A stretch of 64,000 bases of DNA from Croceibacterium_A sp044506885 (GCA_044506885.1 JBIQKC010000004.1:1-64000); one strand, 5' to 3'; positions 1 through 9,319 are shown, counted from the stretch's first letter. Numbers and translations: made by a program. Notes: generated from the sequence alone by a model not told the origin.

Positions 1-48
1 CTCGCTCCCCCACCCCCAACCCCTCCCCGCCGGGGAGGGGAGATTCAA
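1..48. repeat. GC-rich palindromic repeat with hairpin
   Basis: A C-rich then G-rich stretch contains a perfect 9-bp stem (20-28 with 32-40, loop GCC). It has the same composition as the repeat units inside hrpB (about 8340) and uppS (about 26790). It lies just downstream of the minus-strand pilin gene and could also end its transcription, but there is no T-run. It is cut by the window edge. Confidence 0.6.
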
Positions 49-65
49 TCCGATCGGGACAGACT

Positions 66-224
66 CTAGCCGCCCATCGCCGTGGTAACGGTGTTGAACA
101 CGTTGCCGAGGTTCAGGCCGAGGGACATGAAGGCCATGATCGCGGCGAGCGAGATCAGCGCCGCGATCAGCGCATATTCGATCGCGGTGGCCCCGCGTTC
201 GTCGTCGAGCATTCGTTGCAGCAT
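66..224 (-). CDS. Flp family type IVb pilin
   Basis: This 52-residue prepilin is the major subunit of Flp/Tad pili, which mediate surface attachment. It has a short basic leader, then a prepilin peptidase site G|ATAIEY with the invariant Glu at +5 and Tyr at +6, then a hydrophobic helix (about residues 13-36). The length is normal for Flp pilins. The ATG at 224 follows an AAAGGGGG ribosome binding site. No other Tad genes are in the window, so the assembly machinery must be elsewhere. A TTAA-N7-CTAA pair about 45 bases upstream resembles a CtrA site, fitting CtrA control of pilA in Caulobacter. The family call is firm; the regulation is inferred. Confidence 0.88.
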   Translation of the reverse strand: MLQRMLDDERGATAIEYALIAALISLAAIMAFMSLGLNLGNVFNTVTTAMGG

Positions 225-265
225 GGGCGCGACCCCCTTTCGGGCCCGATGCTGCGCCCGGAAGG

Positions 266-280
266 TTAGCGCGCGGTTAA
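266..280 (-). promoter_or_regulatory. Possible CtrA-binding site upstream of the Flp pilin
   Basis: Read on the minus strand this is TTAA, seven bases, CTAA, with each half followed by CC. The CtrA consensus is TTAA-N7-TTAA, so one half is imperfect. Its position about 40 bases before the pilin start suits an activator. It could be chance. Confidence 0.3.
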
Positions 281-287
281 AGCGGCG

Positions 288-1310
288 TCAGGGCTTGCGC
301 GCGCTGACCAGCGAGTAGTAGCCGCCGCCGGTGCGCACCGCCTCCACGTCGACGAAGCCGGCGCTTTCGAGGATCTCTCGGAATTCGGGCAACGAGTACT
401 GCTTGCCGAGCGTGCCGATCAGCATCAGCAGGCTGAACGCGGCGGCGTGCCAGGGGCCGGTTCCGTCGTCGTCCATCAGGATTTCGGAGAGGAAGATGCG
501 CCCGCCGCTGGGGAGGGCGGCGAAGCTCTTGGCGGCGAGCAGCTTGTTGGTTTCGACCGACCAGTCGTGGAACACGTTGGCGAAGAAATGCGCGTCGGGG
601 CCGGTGGGCCAGTCTTCGGTGAACATGTTGCAGGCGGTGGCGGCGACGCGGCCGCGCATCCCCGCGCGTTCGACGAAGGCGTCGGCCTCCTCGGCCATCG
701 CCGCAAGGTCGAGCAGCGTGACGCGCAGCGCATGGTGCGCCTTGGCGATCTCTATGCCGTAGACGCCCGAGCCGCAGCCGACGTCCATCAGGTGCTCGAC
801 CTCGCCGAACGCCGCCTGCGCCGCGGCGCCGCGCGCGGGGGCCATCGAGTGCGCGTGCATGAACCGGGCGATGCGCTGTGCGGCCTCGGCGCTCATTTCC
901 CCGCGCTCCCATTCGGGCGCGCCGGAGTTGAAGCCTTGCGGGCGCTTGCCGGTCTTCATCGCTTCGAGAAGCTGCGCGTGGAGCGGCGCACGCTCGCGGT
1001 AGCTGTGGAGGAACCCGCCCCAGTAGCCTTCGCCATCGGGGTGCAGCCAGGTCCGCGCCGCGGGCAGCGCGCGCCACAGCCCCTCGCGCTTCTCGATCAG
1101 GTCCGACGAGGCGAGCGCGGCGAGCAGGATGGCGAGCGCGCGCGGTTCGAGATCGAGCGCGGCGGCGAGCGTTTCGGTGGTCCGCCCCGCCTCGGCAAGC
1201 GCGCGGAACACGCCCAGTTCGTCCGCGACGGTAGTGGCGGGAAGGCGGAACTGCGATTCCCAGATGTCCCATATCAGGCGGTCGTCGCCCGTCGGCGGCA
1301 GATGGCTCAT
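288..1310 (-). CDS. SAM-dependent O-methyltransferase (acetylserotonin / hydroxyneurosporene O-methyltransferase-like)
   Basis: The 340-residue protein has the two-part layout of class I small-molecule O-methyltransferases. An N-terminal winged-helix dimerisation domain (about 15-95) is followed by a Rossmann SAM-binding domain with motif I DVGCGSG (about 170). An FHDW segment and the usual C-terminal GGxxYS-type strand follow. The substrate cannot be read from sequence; carotenoid or aromatic hydroxyls are typical for the family. The ATG at 1310 was chosen because GGAGAGGGGA precedes it; an in-frame ATG near 1340 lacks such a site. It is divergent from the diguanylate cyclase at 1505 and stands alone. 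Confidence 0.8.
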   Translation of the reverse strand: MSHLPPTGDDRLIWDIWESQFRLPATTVADELGVFRALAEAGRTTETLAAALDLEPRALAILLAALASSDLIEKREGLWRALPAARTWLHPDGEGYWGGFLHSYRERAPLHAQLLEAMKTGKRPQGFNSGAPEWERGEMSAEAAQRIARFMHAHSMAPARGAAAQAAFGEVEHLMDVGCGSGVYGIEIAKAHHALRVTLLDLAAMAEEADAFVERAGMRGRVAATACNMFTEDWPTGPDAHFFANVFHDWSVETNKLLAAKSFAALPSGGRIFLSEILMDDDGTGPWHAAAFSLLMLIGTLGKQYSLPEFREILESAGFVDVEAVRTGGGYYSLVSARKP

Positions 1311-1504
1311 ACCGTGTCCCCTCTCCTGTCCAGACCGCATTGATAGCCGCAAGTGGCGGTTTGGAAAGAGCGTCATGTTAAGGCAAAAGTAACTACGCCG
1401 GCATAGGCTCCGGCCATGACCCCCGCCAGCGCCGCCGCGCGACAAATATCTGTTATCGCGATGATTCGTCCGATCCCGGCGCGTCGCGGGCGCGCGTGGG
1501 CGGC

Positions 1505-2602
1505 ATGACCGGCCGCGACCCGGCGCTGCCCGACAAGGTCTATGTCGAGCTGGTGCGGACGCTGTTCGCGCAGATTCTGCCGTCAATCATCATGACCGGG
1601 ATCTTCGTCCTGACCATGGCGCTGGTGTACCGAGAGGTGGGCGGGCCGATCATGCTGGGCATGGGCATCGTCGGGCTTGTCGTGAGCGCGGTGCGCCTGT
1701 CGATCGCCATCGGCTATCGGCGCGAAGCGCTGACGGCGGAGCTGGACAAGGCGCGCGCGCGGCGGCTGGAACTGCTGTTCGGCGCGCCTTACATCGCCTT
1801 TGCGTTCTGCCTTGGCGCGTTCGGTGCGCGAGTCATGATGCTCGGGTCCGCCGAAGCGCACATGATCACGGTGTGCATGCTGGTGGGGTATTGCGCCGGA
1901 GTCGCCACCGGAACCGGCCTGAGGCCCAAGGTCGCCATCCCGAGCATGATGCTGGCGCTGGTGCCGGCAAGCGTGGCTGCAATCGGCCGGGGCGATCCGA
2001 TCTATGCGGGAATGGCCGTCTGCGCGATGGCGTTCCTGTTCGGCGGCATCCGCACCGTGCTCGGCCGCGCGGCGACCATGCATGCGGAAATCGCCAAGCG
2101 CCTGACATTCGGCTCGCTGGCGCGCAGCGACGAGCTGACCGCCTTGCCCAACCGGCTGGGCTTGCAGGAATACTTCGACGAGAACATGGCGCTGTTGCCG
2201 GACAATACGCAGGTCGCGGTGCATTACATCGACCTCGACGGGTTCAAGCCGGTCAACGACCTGTACGGCCATGCGGTGGGCGACACCCTGCTTGGCGCGG
2301 TCGGCGAACGGCTGAGAAGCGCCATCCGCAACGGCGACATCGCGGCGCGGATCGGCGGCGACGAGTTCGTGGTGCTGCAATTCGGCCTGACGCATAGCGA
2401 ACAGGCGGGCCTGCTGGCCAAGCGTATCGCCGCGGCCATCGAACAGCCGTTCCGAATCGGGGACAGGACGATCGGCATTTCCGCCTCGATCGGGACGGCC
2501 GCCACTTCGCAGCGTTCCACCAGCCTCGACGCGCTGATGCAGCAGGCGGACGAAAAGCTCTATGCGATGAAGCGCGCGCGCACGCCCCGGCGCGCGGCCT
2601 GA
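1505..2602 (+). CDS. Membrane-bound diguanylate cyclase (GGDEF)
   Basis: The protein makes cyclic di-GMP from two GTP. The N-terminal half (about 20-190) holds several hydrophobic helices, an uncharacterised membrane sensor region. The C-terminal half is a complete GGDEF domain with GGDEF at residues 284-288. The inhibitory I-site RNGD lies at 275-278, exactly five residues upstream, so product inhibition is expected. An in-frame GTG at 1496 is an alternative start; neither has a strong ribosome binding site. A PilZ effector lies 1.1 kb downstream, and a pilin gene lies upstream on the other strand, so surface behaviour is a plausible output. No EAL domain is present. Confidence 0.87.
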   Translation: MTGRDPALPDKVYVELVRTLFAQILPSIIMTGIFVLTMALVYREVGGPIMLGMGIVGLVVSAVRLSIAIGYRREALTAELDKARARRLELLFGAPYIAFAFCLGAFGARVMMLGSAEAHMITVCMLVGYCAGVATGTGLRPKVAIPSMMLALVPASVAAIGRGDPIYAGMAVCAMAFLFGGIRTVLGRAATMHAEIAKRLTFGSLARSDELTALPNRLGLQEYFDENMALLPDNTQVAVHYIDLDGFKPVNDLYGHAVGDTLLGAVGERLRSAIRNGDIAARIGGDEFVVLQFGLTHSEQAGLLAKRIAAAIEQPFRIGDRTIGISASIGTAATSQRSTSLDALMQQADEKLYAMKRARTPRRAA

Positions 2603-2625
2603 GCCCCGCGCGGCGCAACATGCTT

Positions 2626-2643
2626 GCCCCGCCATAGCGGGGC
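2626..2643 (+). terminator. Hairpin after the diguanylate cyclase gene
   Basis: A perfect 7-bp GC stem (GCCCCGC / GCGGGGC) with a CATA loop lies 23 bases after the stop codon. There is no T-run, so factor-independent termination is uncertain. Confidence 0.4.
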
Positions 2644-2689
2644 GTGCCACAACAGTAACGAACGATAATATCGATACGGAGAGCATGCC

Positions 2690-3634
2690 ATGGCCACCGC
2701 AGCCCCCGAGCGGCCGGTCGCGATCGACGACAGCATCGAGGATGACGCCCGCACCGTGGAGGCGATGATCCGCTTCGTCGATCCGGGCGATTTCGTGACC
2801 CGCCGGTTCGTATCGCAAGGCCGGGAAGTGAACACCGGCACTTATTCCGACCATAAGGTGACCGTGCGCGACGGGATGCCGATCCGCGATCATTTCGATC
2901 TCGACGTCCACGGGTTCGTCATCGCCGATGCGCCGACGAAGGTGACCGATTTTCACGACCCGGACCAGGTGGACACGATCTACATGGACGAGGTGGCGGC
3001 CGAGGTCCGGCGGCTGACCGGCGCGGACAAGGTGGTCGCGCGCGGTTCGACCGGCAAGGCGTGGATGATCCGCACTTCGGCCGACCTGACCGAGCGGGCG
3101 GAGGAGAAAGTCGAGAATTACCAGCATGGCGGCGGCATCCAGCCTCCGGCCGGCGAAGCGCATGTCGACCTCGACACGCAGACCGCCGAGGCGCTGGCGG
3201 AGCGGATGTATCGGACCGAGTTTCCCGACGGGCCGGGATACCGGCGGTTCCTGATAACGTCCTACTGGCGCACCTTCAGCCCGCCGCCGCAGGACGTGCC
3301 GCTGGCATTGTGCGACGGGCGCACCAGCTTCGGCGGCGAGGAGAAGAGCAACGAGCTGATGATCGTCGATACGATCCCCGAAGGCGATGCCCTGACCGGA
3401 CCGATCGAGCGCAAGCACGGGCGCATCGCCGCCTCGATCTTCAGCCACAATCCGGCGATGCGCTGGTGGTATTTCTCCAACATGCGGGCCGAGGACGTGT
3501 TGCTGTTCAAGTTTCACGACAGCGACCATTCGCGCACCTGGCGCTGCCCGCACACCGCGTTCCACGATCCCAGCTTTGCCGATGCGCGGGTTCGCGAAAG
3601 TATCGAAGTGCGGTCGGTGGCGTTCTGGGAATAA
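2690..3634 (+). CDS. CmcJ/NvfI family oxidoreductase
   Basis: This 314-residue protein resembles the CmcJ / NvfI / AsaB family, whose members assist or carry out hydroxylation, methoxylation or desaturation of natural products. Family-like features visible here are the early VSQGREVNTG block, the HGFVIADAPTKVTDFHD stretch (about 88-104), and a late block with WWYFSNM and a DSDHSRTWRCPHTAFHD segment (about 278-294) rich in His and Asp. The substrate is unknown. No biosynthetic cluster surrounds it: the flanks are c-di-GMP genes, so it seems a stand-alone accessory gene. The ATG at 2690 follows a GGAGA motif. Confidence 0.75.
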   Translation: MATAAPERPVAIDDSIEDDARTVEAMIRFVDPGDFVTRRFVSQGREVNTGTYSDHKVTVRDGMPIRDHFDLDVHGFVIADAPTKVTDFHDPDQVDTIYMDEVAAEVRRLTGADKVVARGSTGKAWMIRTSADLTERAEEKVENYQHGGGIQPPAGEAHVDLDTQTAEALAERMYRTEFPDGPGYRRFLITSYWRTFSPPPQDVPLALCDGRTSFGGEEKSNELMIVDTIPEGDALTGPIERKHGRIAASIFSHNPAMRWWYFSNMRAEDVLLFKFHDSDHSRTWRCPHTAFHDPSFADARVRESIEVRSVAFWE

Positions 3635-3744
3635 TATTCTGTCGCGGACGCCGGTTGCGGCATTTTCGCTTACCCGCGCTTAACGTTTGCCCGTCATTCT
3701 GCCCGCCGAAGGATCGTCAGGATCCTTTTCGGGGGCAGCGTCGC

Positions 3745-4071
3745 ATGACACGAGAGAAGCGCCGCGAGGACCGCTACAGCGTCGTGCTCGACGCGCGTAT
3801 CCGCAATGGCAGCGGCGTGGTCCACGAGGCCATGGTGTCGGACCTGTCCCGCACGGGTTGCCGCATCACGTCGCCGCGCCGCCGCCTGGGCCCCAATTCG
3901 TTCCTGACGATCACGGTGGCCGGGGTCGGCTTTCTCGACGCGCGGGTGCAGTGGCGAGATGGCAACGAGCACGGCATCCGCTTCGATCGTCCGCTGCACC
4001 AGGCGGTGCTCGATCACATCCGCCATTACCTGAGCCGCGAGCCGGCGTATCTGGCGGACAAGGCGGCCTGA
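3745..4071 (+). CDS. PilZ domain protein (c-di-GMP receptor)
   Basis: The 108-residue protein is essentially a single PilZ domain. It carries both ligand motifs: RREDR near the N-terminus (RxxxR, residues about 5-9) and DLSRTG (D/NxSxxG, about 33-38). A beta-barrel core follows with the typical VQWRDGNEHGIRF ending. Intact motifs predict c-di-GMP binding. Single-domain PilZ proteins act by binding partner proteins, and the partner is not evident. The gene converges on the histidine kinase, with only 21 bases between stop codons. Confidence 0.88.
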   Translation: MTREKRREDRYSVVLDARIRNGSGVVHEAMVSDLSRTGCRITSPRRRLGPNSFLTITVAGVGFLDARVQWRDGNEHGIRFDRPLHQAVLDHIRHYLSREPAYLADKAA

Positions 4072-4092
4072 GCGGCCCGAGCGGTCGGGGGA

Positions 4093-6735
4093 TCAGACCC
4101 TGCCGCCAGCGAGCAGTTCCGCGACGCGGCGACGCAGGTCGGCGGCGGTGAACGGCTTGGCGAGAACGTGCATTGCGCCGGCGGGCTCGTTTTCGGCGAC
4201 CACGCGGGTGTCGGCATAGCCGGTGACGAACAGCACGCCGAGGCCCGGCAGGATCGCGCGCACGGCGTCGGCGAGCTGGCGGCCGTTCATTCCGCCCGGC
4301 AGGCCGACGTCGGTGACCAGCAGGTCCACCTTGCCGCCGGCATCGTCGAGCATCCGCAGCGCCGAGGCGCCGTCGTGCGCCTCGATCACCCGATAGCCGG
4401 CTTCCTCCAGCTCTTCGACCATCAGCATGCGGACGATGACTTCGTCGTCGACCACCAGCACGGTGCGGTTGCCGATGGAGTCGGCCGGCGGCGCGGCGGA
4501 TCCGGCGGCGGGCCGGGACGCGGCCGGCAGCCCGCCGGCGAGCGGCAGGAACAGGCGCATCGCGGTTCCCCGATCCGGCGCGGAATCGACTTCCACCTGG
4601 CCGCCGGACTGGCGCACGAAGCCGTGGACCATCGACAGTCCGAGCCCGGTTCCTTCGCCGAGCGGCTTGGTGGTGAAGAACGGATCGAAGATGCGGTCGA
4701 CGGCGTCCGCGGGGATGCCGACGCCGGTATCGGAGACGGTGACGACGACATAGTCCCCGGCGGGCAGATCGTTGCGCGCGGCGCGCTCCCCGGCAAGCGG
4801 CTCGCAGGCGATCTCCAGCGTCAGGCTGCCTCCGTCGGGCATCGCGTCGCGCGCGTTGACGGCGAGATTGAGCAGCGCGTTCTCGAGCTGGCCGGAGTCC
4901 ACGCGGGCGACCCACGGGCCTTCGCGCCCGACGACCGACACCGCGACAGCGGGACCGACGCTCTGCACGATCATATCTTCCAGCCCGGCGACGAGCGCGC
5001 CGATGTCGGTGGGCTTCGGGTCGAGCGTCTGCCGGCGCGAGAAGGCGAGCAGGCGCTGGGTCAGCGCGGCGGCGCGATCGGCGGATTGGCGCGCGCCGGC
5101 AATGTAGCGGTCGAGGCCATCGGTCACGCCGTCGCGGATGCGGCGGTCGAGCACTTCCAGGCTGCCGCCGATCGCGGCAAGCAGGTTGTTGAAATCGTGC
5201 GCGATGCCGCCGGTGAGCTGGCCGACCGCCTCCATCTTCTGCGCATGGCGCAGCGCCTCGTGCGCTTCCGACAGTTCGCGCGTGCGCTCGGCCACGCGCT
5301 CTTCGAGCGTTTCGTTGTCTTCGCGCACCCGGCGGACGAGGCGGTGGTTTTCGATCACGATGGCGGTTTGCGCCGCGAGCAGGGCGATGCGCTGTTCGTG
5401 CCGATCCTCGAACATGCCGGGCCGGTCGTGGCCGAAGAACATGCCGCCGACCACTTCCCCTTCGTGCAGGATCACCGGCGCGGCGAGGAAGCTGCGCACC
5501 TGCCCTGCGCCCGCGGACGGGGCGTGGCCGGCATAGCGCGGATCGGCCGCTATATCGCTGGAGCGGACGAGTTGCCGGCCGTCGAGCACGGAGGCGAACA
5601 GGGCCTCCGCCAGGGCTGCGGGAATGTCGTCGAAGGCCGTCCGCGCGGCGCCGGACGAGAGGCGCAGCGTGCGGCGCTCGCCGTCGCGTTCGGTGAAATT
5701 GTAGACGACCGTGCCGGTTCGCGCGCCGGTCAGCTTCACTCCGGCGTCGACCACCTGCCGGGCGATGCTCTCGCGGTTTCCTTCGACGATCGGCGCGCCG
5801 AGAATGCCGTTGAGCGTTTCGAGCGCGAAGCCCTTTTCCCTCAGCTCGCGGAGCGCGCGGTGCGACTGCGTCGAATCCGCGCCTTCGCAGAACAGGCCGG
5901 CGACGTTGCCGTGCTCGTCGAGGATCGGTTCGTAGATATAGTCTATGTAAAGCTCTTCTTCGCCGAGGTTGTCGCGCACGATCCTGACCGGCATGTCGCG
6001 GGCGACGAAGCGTTCGCCGCTGGCATAGACGCGGTCGAGGATTTCCACGATGTCCTGCCCTTCGAGTTCGGGGAAGACTTCCCGCGCGGTGCGGCCGATG
6101 TAGTCCCGGTCGCCGAACACGCGCCGGTATGCGTCGTTGACGAATTCGAACCGGTGATCGGGCCCGCGCAGGACGGTGATGAAGCCGGGCGCCTGTTCGA
6201 ACAGCCGCCGCTGACGCTGTGCCTCCGCCTCCCGCCGGCGTTCGTGCAGCACGCGGGCGGTGGTCTCGTGCCCCTGGTTGAACACGCCGAGGATGCCGCC
6301 GTCTTCCCCCCGCAGCGGCGAGAAGCTGTAGTTCCAGTAGGTTTCGCGGACCGCGCCTTCGCGCTCCATTGGCAAGTGCCGGTCGTAGAATGCGAGGCCG
6401 CGACCGAGCGCGACGACTTCGGCCAGCTGCGGTTCGATGACCTCCCAGATGTCGTGCCAGACTTCGACCGCCGGGCGGCCGAGCGCCCACGGATGACGGT
6501 CGGCCGGGACGCGCGACCAAGCGTCGTTGTAAAGCAGGCGAAAGTCCGGACCCCAGTAGATCGCCGTGGGGACGCTGGAGCCGAGGCAGATCGCCAGCGC
6601 GCAACGCAGCGCCGGGGGCCAGCCTTCCGGCGGGCCGAGCGGCGTGGCGGCCCAGTCGAACGCGCGGATGCGTTCGCCCATCTCGCCGCCGCCCGACAGA
6701 AACTCGAAACCATCGGAGGGTGATGCTCCACCCAT
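4093..6735 (-). CDS. Hybrid sensor histidine kinase (PAS-PAS-GAF-HisKA-HATPase-REC)
   Basis: This soluble 880-residue kinase has no membrane segments. Visible domains in order are an N-terminal PAS-like region opening with a WAATPLGPPEGW signature, a second PAS (about 175-300) and a GAF domain (about 330-470). A coiled linker leads to HisKA with the phospho-acceptor His in GGIAHDFNNLL. HATPase follows with N, G1 (DTGVGIP) and G2 (GTGLGLSM) boxes. The C-terminal receiver has DDE, the acceptor Asp in LLVTDVGLP, and the KPF lysine. PAS plus GAF suggests light, redox or small-ligand sensing. No partner regulator is adjacent. The ATG at 6735 is preceded by an AGGGAG motif; an upstream in-frame ATG would add about 20 unconserved-looking residues. 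Confidence 0.87.
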   Translation of the reverse strand: MGGASPSDGFEFLSGGGEMGERIRAFDWAATPLGPPEGWPPALRCALAICLGSSVPTAIYWGPDFRLLYNDAWSRVPADRHPWALGRPAVEVWHDIWEVIEPQLAEVVALGRGLAFYDRHLPMEREGAVRETYWNYSFSPLRGEDGGILGVFNQGHETTARVLHERRREAEAQRQRRLFEQAPGFITVLRGPDHRFEFVNDAYRRVFGDRDYIGRTAREVFPELEGQDIVEILDRVYASGERFVARDMPVRIVRDNLGEEELYIDYIYEPILDEHGNVAGLFCEGADSTQSHRALRELREKGFALETLNGILGAPIVEGNRESIARQVVDAGVKLTGARTGTVVYNFTERDGERRTLRLSSGAARTAFDDIPAALAEALFASVLDGRQLVRSSDIAADPRYAGHAPSAGAGQVRSFLAAPVILHEGEVVGGMFFGHDRPGMFEDRHEQRIALLAAQTAIVIENHRLVRRVREDNETLEERVAERTRELSEAHEALRHAQKMEAVGQLTGGIAHDFNNLLAAIGGSLEVLDRRIRDGVTDGLDRYIAGARQSADRAAALTQRLLAFSRRQTLDPKPTDIGALVAGLEDMIVQSVGPAVAVSVVGREGPWVARVDSGQLENALLNLAVNARDAMPDGGSLTLEIACEPLAGERAARNDLPAGDYVVVTVSDTGVGIPADAVDRIFDPFFTTKPLGEGTGLGLSMVHGFVRQSGGQVEVDSAPDRGTAMRLFLPLAGGLPAASRPAAGSAAPPADSIGNRTVLVVDDEVIVRMLMVEELEEAGYRVIEAHDGASALRMLDDAGGKVDLLVTDVGLPGGMNGRQLADAVRAILPGLGVLFVTGYADTRVVAENEPAGAMHVLAKPFTAADLRRRVAELLAGGRV

Positions 6736-6844
6736 AAGGAACCGCTCCCTTGCTGTTCCCCGGTGTGCAGAAACCGGGGGGCGATGACAAGCCATCGGGG
6801 GCGGCGTCTCGACGAGCGGCCGGACCTCGGGGTAGGGGCGGCCA

Positions 6845-9301
6845 GTGAGCGCCGCGCCGACAGATGCCATGCCGATAGATGCCGTCCTGCCGGAACTGCT
6901 GGCGGCGCTGCGCGCGCGCAATTCCGCCGTGCTGATCGCGCCGCCGGGCGCGGGCAAGACCACGGGCGTGGCGCCGGCGCTGATCGCGGAGCCGTGGTGC
7001 GGGGGTCAGGTGATCCTGCTCAGCCCCCGGCGCGTGGCGGCGCGGGCGGCGGCCGAAAGGATCGCCGCGCTGCTGGGCGAGCCGGTGGGGCAGCGCGTGG
7101 GCTACCTGACGCGGCTCGACAGCAAACAGTCGGCGGCGACGCGGATACTGGTGGTGACGGAGGCGATCTTCGTCAGCCGGATACTCGGCGACCAGGAGCT
7201 GGACGGGGTTTCGGCGGTGCTGTTCGACGAGGCGCACGAGCGGCATCTCGACAGCGACCTGGGGCTGGCGCTGGCGCTCGAAAGCCAGGCGGTGCTGCGC
7301 GAGGACCTGCGCGTGCTGGCGATGTCGGCGACGATCGACGGGGCGCGGTTCGCGCGGCTGCTGGGCGAGGGCGCGCCGCTGATCGAGAGCGAGGGGCGCG
7401 CCTATCCGCTGCGGATCGAATGGCTGGGCAGTCGCGCCGAGCAGCGGACGGACGAGGCCGTGGCCGGCGCGGTGCTGGCGGCGTGGCGCGAGGAGCAGGG
7501 CGACATCCTCGCCTTCCTGCCCGGCGTGGGCGAGATCGAGCGCACGCGCGAGCGGCTGGCGGCGCGGCTGCCCGATGCGCCGGTGCTGCCGCTGCACGGT
7601 CAGGTGGAGCCGGCGGCGCAGCGGGCGGTGGTTCGGCGCGGTCCGCAGGGGCGGCGGCGGATAGTGCTGGGGAGGGGCAACGGCGAGAGCTTGGTTAAGC
7701 TCGACGGCGTATCGGTGGTGGTGGACAGCGGGCTCTCGCGCCGGGCGGAGTTCGACGTGGCGGCGGGGGTGACGCATCTCGTCACCCGCCGCGCCAGCCA
7801 GGCGGCGGCGGCCCAGCGCGCCGGACGCGCCGCGCGGCAGGGGCCGGGCGTCGCCTACCGGTTGTGGGAGGAAGCCGCGCATCCGGGGCGCGAGGCGTTC
7901 GATCCGCCCGAGATCCTGACCGCCGACCTTGCGCCGCTGGTGCTGGCGCTGGCGCAGTGGGGAGTGGCCGATCCGGCATCGCTGGCCTGGCTCGATCCGC
8001 CGCCGCCCGCTGCGCTGGCCGCCGCGCGCGAGCGGCTGGCGAAGCTCGACGCGCTCGATGCCGAGGGGCGGATCACCGAACGCGGGCGGCGGATCGCGGC
8101 GCTGCCGATGGAGCCGTGGCAAGCGGCGATGGTGCTGCACGGCGCGGAGCACGGCGCGGCGCGCGATGCGGCGAAGCTGGCGCTGCTGTTGCAGGAGCGC
8201 GGACTGGGCGGGAAGGGCGAGGATCTTGCCGCGCGGCTGACGCGGTGGGACGGGGAGCGCTCGCCGCGCGCGGAGGCGAGCCGCAAGCTGGCGGAACGGT
8301 GGGCGAAGCGCGCGCAGGATGCTGCACGGGACTATGCTGGCCCCACCCCAACCCCTCCTCCGATGGGGAGGGGCTCGCCGCCCCCCGGCGTCCTCCTCGC
8401 CCTTGCCTTGCCGGACAACCTTGCGCGGCGGCGGGACGCTTCGGGGGAGACGTGGCTTTCGGCCGGAGGGCGCGGCTATGCGCTCGATGCCGCATCGCCG
8501 CTGGCGCGGGCGGAGTGGCTGGCGATCGGCGATGCGCAGGGACAGGCCAGGGGCGCGCGGATCACCGCCGCGCTGCCGCTGGAGGAACGCGAGGTCGAGG
8601 AATGGCTGGGCGCGCGGATCGAGCGGCGCTCCGTGCTGCGCTGGACGGGGGAACGGGTGGAAGCGCGGCTCGAACGGCGGATAGGGGCGATAACGCTGGC
8701 GAGCGGGCCGGACCCCGCGCCCGATCCGGCAGCGGTGGTGGACATGCTTGTCGGCAAGGCTGTGGAAAGATTGGGGGAATTGCTGCCCGCCGGCCTCGTC
8801 GCCCGCGCGCGGTTTGCCGGGCTCGATGCGCTGGCTCCCGAGCGGCTGGCGGAGGACGCGGACGCGTGGCTGGGGCCGCTGCTGGAAGGGCGGCGCGATC
8901 TCGCCATTGGCAAAGGCGCGCTGGCGGATGCGCTGCTGGCGCGGCTGTCGTGGGAGGAACGGCAGCGGCTCGACCGGATTGCCCCGCGCGAGTTCGCCAG
9001 CCCGGCGGGAACCCGCCATGCGATCGACTATGGCGGCGACGATGCGCCGAGCGTGGAGGTTCGGGTGCAGGCGGTGTTCGGGCTGGAGACGCACCCGACG
9101 ATCGGCGAGACGCCGCTGCTGCTCAAGCTGACCAGCCCGGCCGGACGACCAATCCAGTCCACCCGCGACCTGCCGGGTTTCTGGCGCGGCAGCTGGGCGG
9201 AAGTGAAGAAGGAGATGAAAGGCCGCTATCCGAAGCACCGCTGGCCGGACGAGCCGTGGGCGGAAAAGCCGAGCCTGAAGACGCGCAACGCCTTTCGCTA
9301 G
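6845..9301 (+). CDS. hrpB: ATP-dependent RNA helicase HrpB
   Basis: The 818-residue DExH-box helicase shows Walker A APPGAGKTT (32-40), DEAH in FDEAHERH (about 127-134), motif III SAT, and the C-terminal half typical of HrpB rather than HrpA. Length matches the family (about 810-840). The precise role is unclear; it is linked to RNA metabolism. The start is GTG 6845, after a GGGGTAGGGG stretch, with ATG 6869 as alternative. Residues about 499-515 are proline- and glycine-rich and are encoded by a palindromic repeat unit inserted in frame. They sit just before the conserved LLALALPDNLARR segment. The gene is divergent from the kinase gene. Confidence 0.92.
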   Translation: MSAAPTDAMPIDAVLPELLAALRARNSAVLIAPPGAGKTTGVAPALIAEPWCGGQVILLSPRRVAARAAAERIAALLGEPVGQRVGYLTRLDSKQSAATRILVVTEAIFVSRILGDQELDGVSAVLFDEAHERHLDSDLGLALALESQAVLREDLRVLAMSATIDGARFARLLGEGAPLIESEGRAYPLRIEWLGSRAEQRTDEAVAGAVLAAWREEQGDILAFLPGVGEIERTRERLAARLPDAPVLPLHGQVEPAAQRAVVRRGPQGRRRIVLGRGNGESLVKLDGVSVVVDSGLSRRAEFDVAAGVTHLVTRRASQAAAAQRAGRAARQGPGVAYRLWEEAAHPGREAFDPPEILTADLAPLVLALAQWGVADPASLAWLDPPPPAALAAARERLAKLDALDAEGRITERGRRIAALPMEPWQAAMVLHGAEHGAARDAAKLALLLQERGLGGKGEDLAARLTRWDGERSPRAEASRKLAERWAKRAQDAARDYAGPTPTPPPMGRGSPPPGVLLALALPDNLARRRDASGETWLSAGGRGYALDAASPLARAEWLAIGDAQGQARGARITAALPLEEREVEEWLGARIERRSVLRWTGERVEARLERRIGAITLASGPDPAPDPAAVVDMLVGKAVERLGELLPAGLVARARFAGLDALAPERLAEDADAWLGPLLEGRRDLAIGKGALADALLARLSWEERQRLDRIAPREFASPAGTRHAIDYGGDDAPSVEVRVQAVFGLETHPTIGETPLLLKLTSPAGRPIQSTRDLPGFWRGSWAEVKKEMKGRYPKHRWPDEPWAEKPSLKTRNAFR
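8339..8394. repeat. Palindromic repeat inserted in frame within hrpB
   Basis: A C-rich/G-rich unit with inverted arms (ACCCCTCC near 8351, GGGGAGGGG at 8365-8373) matches the composition of the repeats at 1-48 and 26786-26911. It keeps the reading frame and adds a Pro/Gly-rich segment of about 17 residues to HrpB. Confidence 0.65.
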
Positions 9302-9319
9302 GCTACGCCTGCATTTTTG

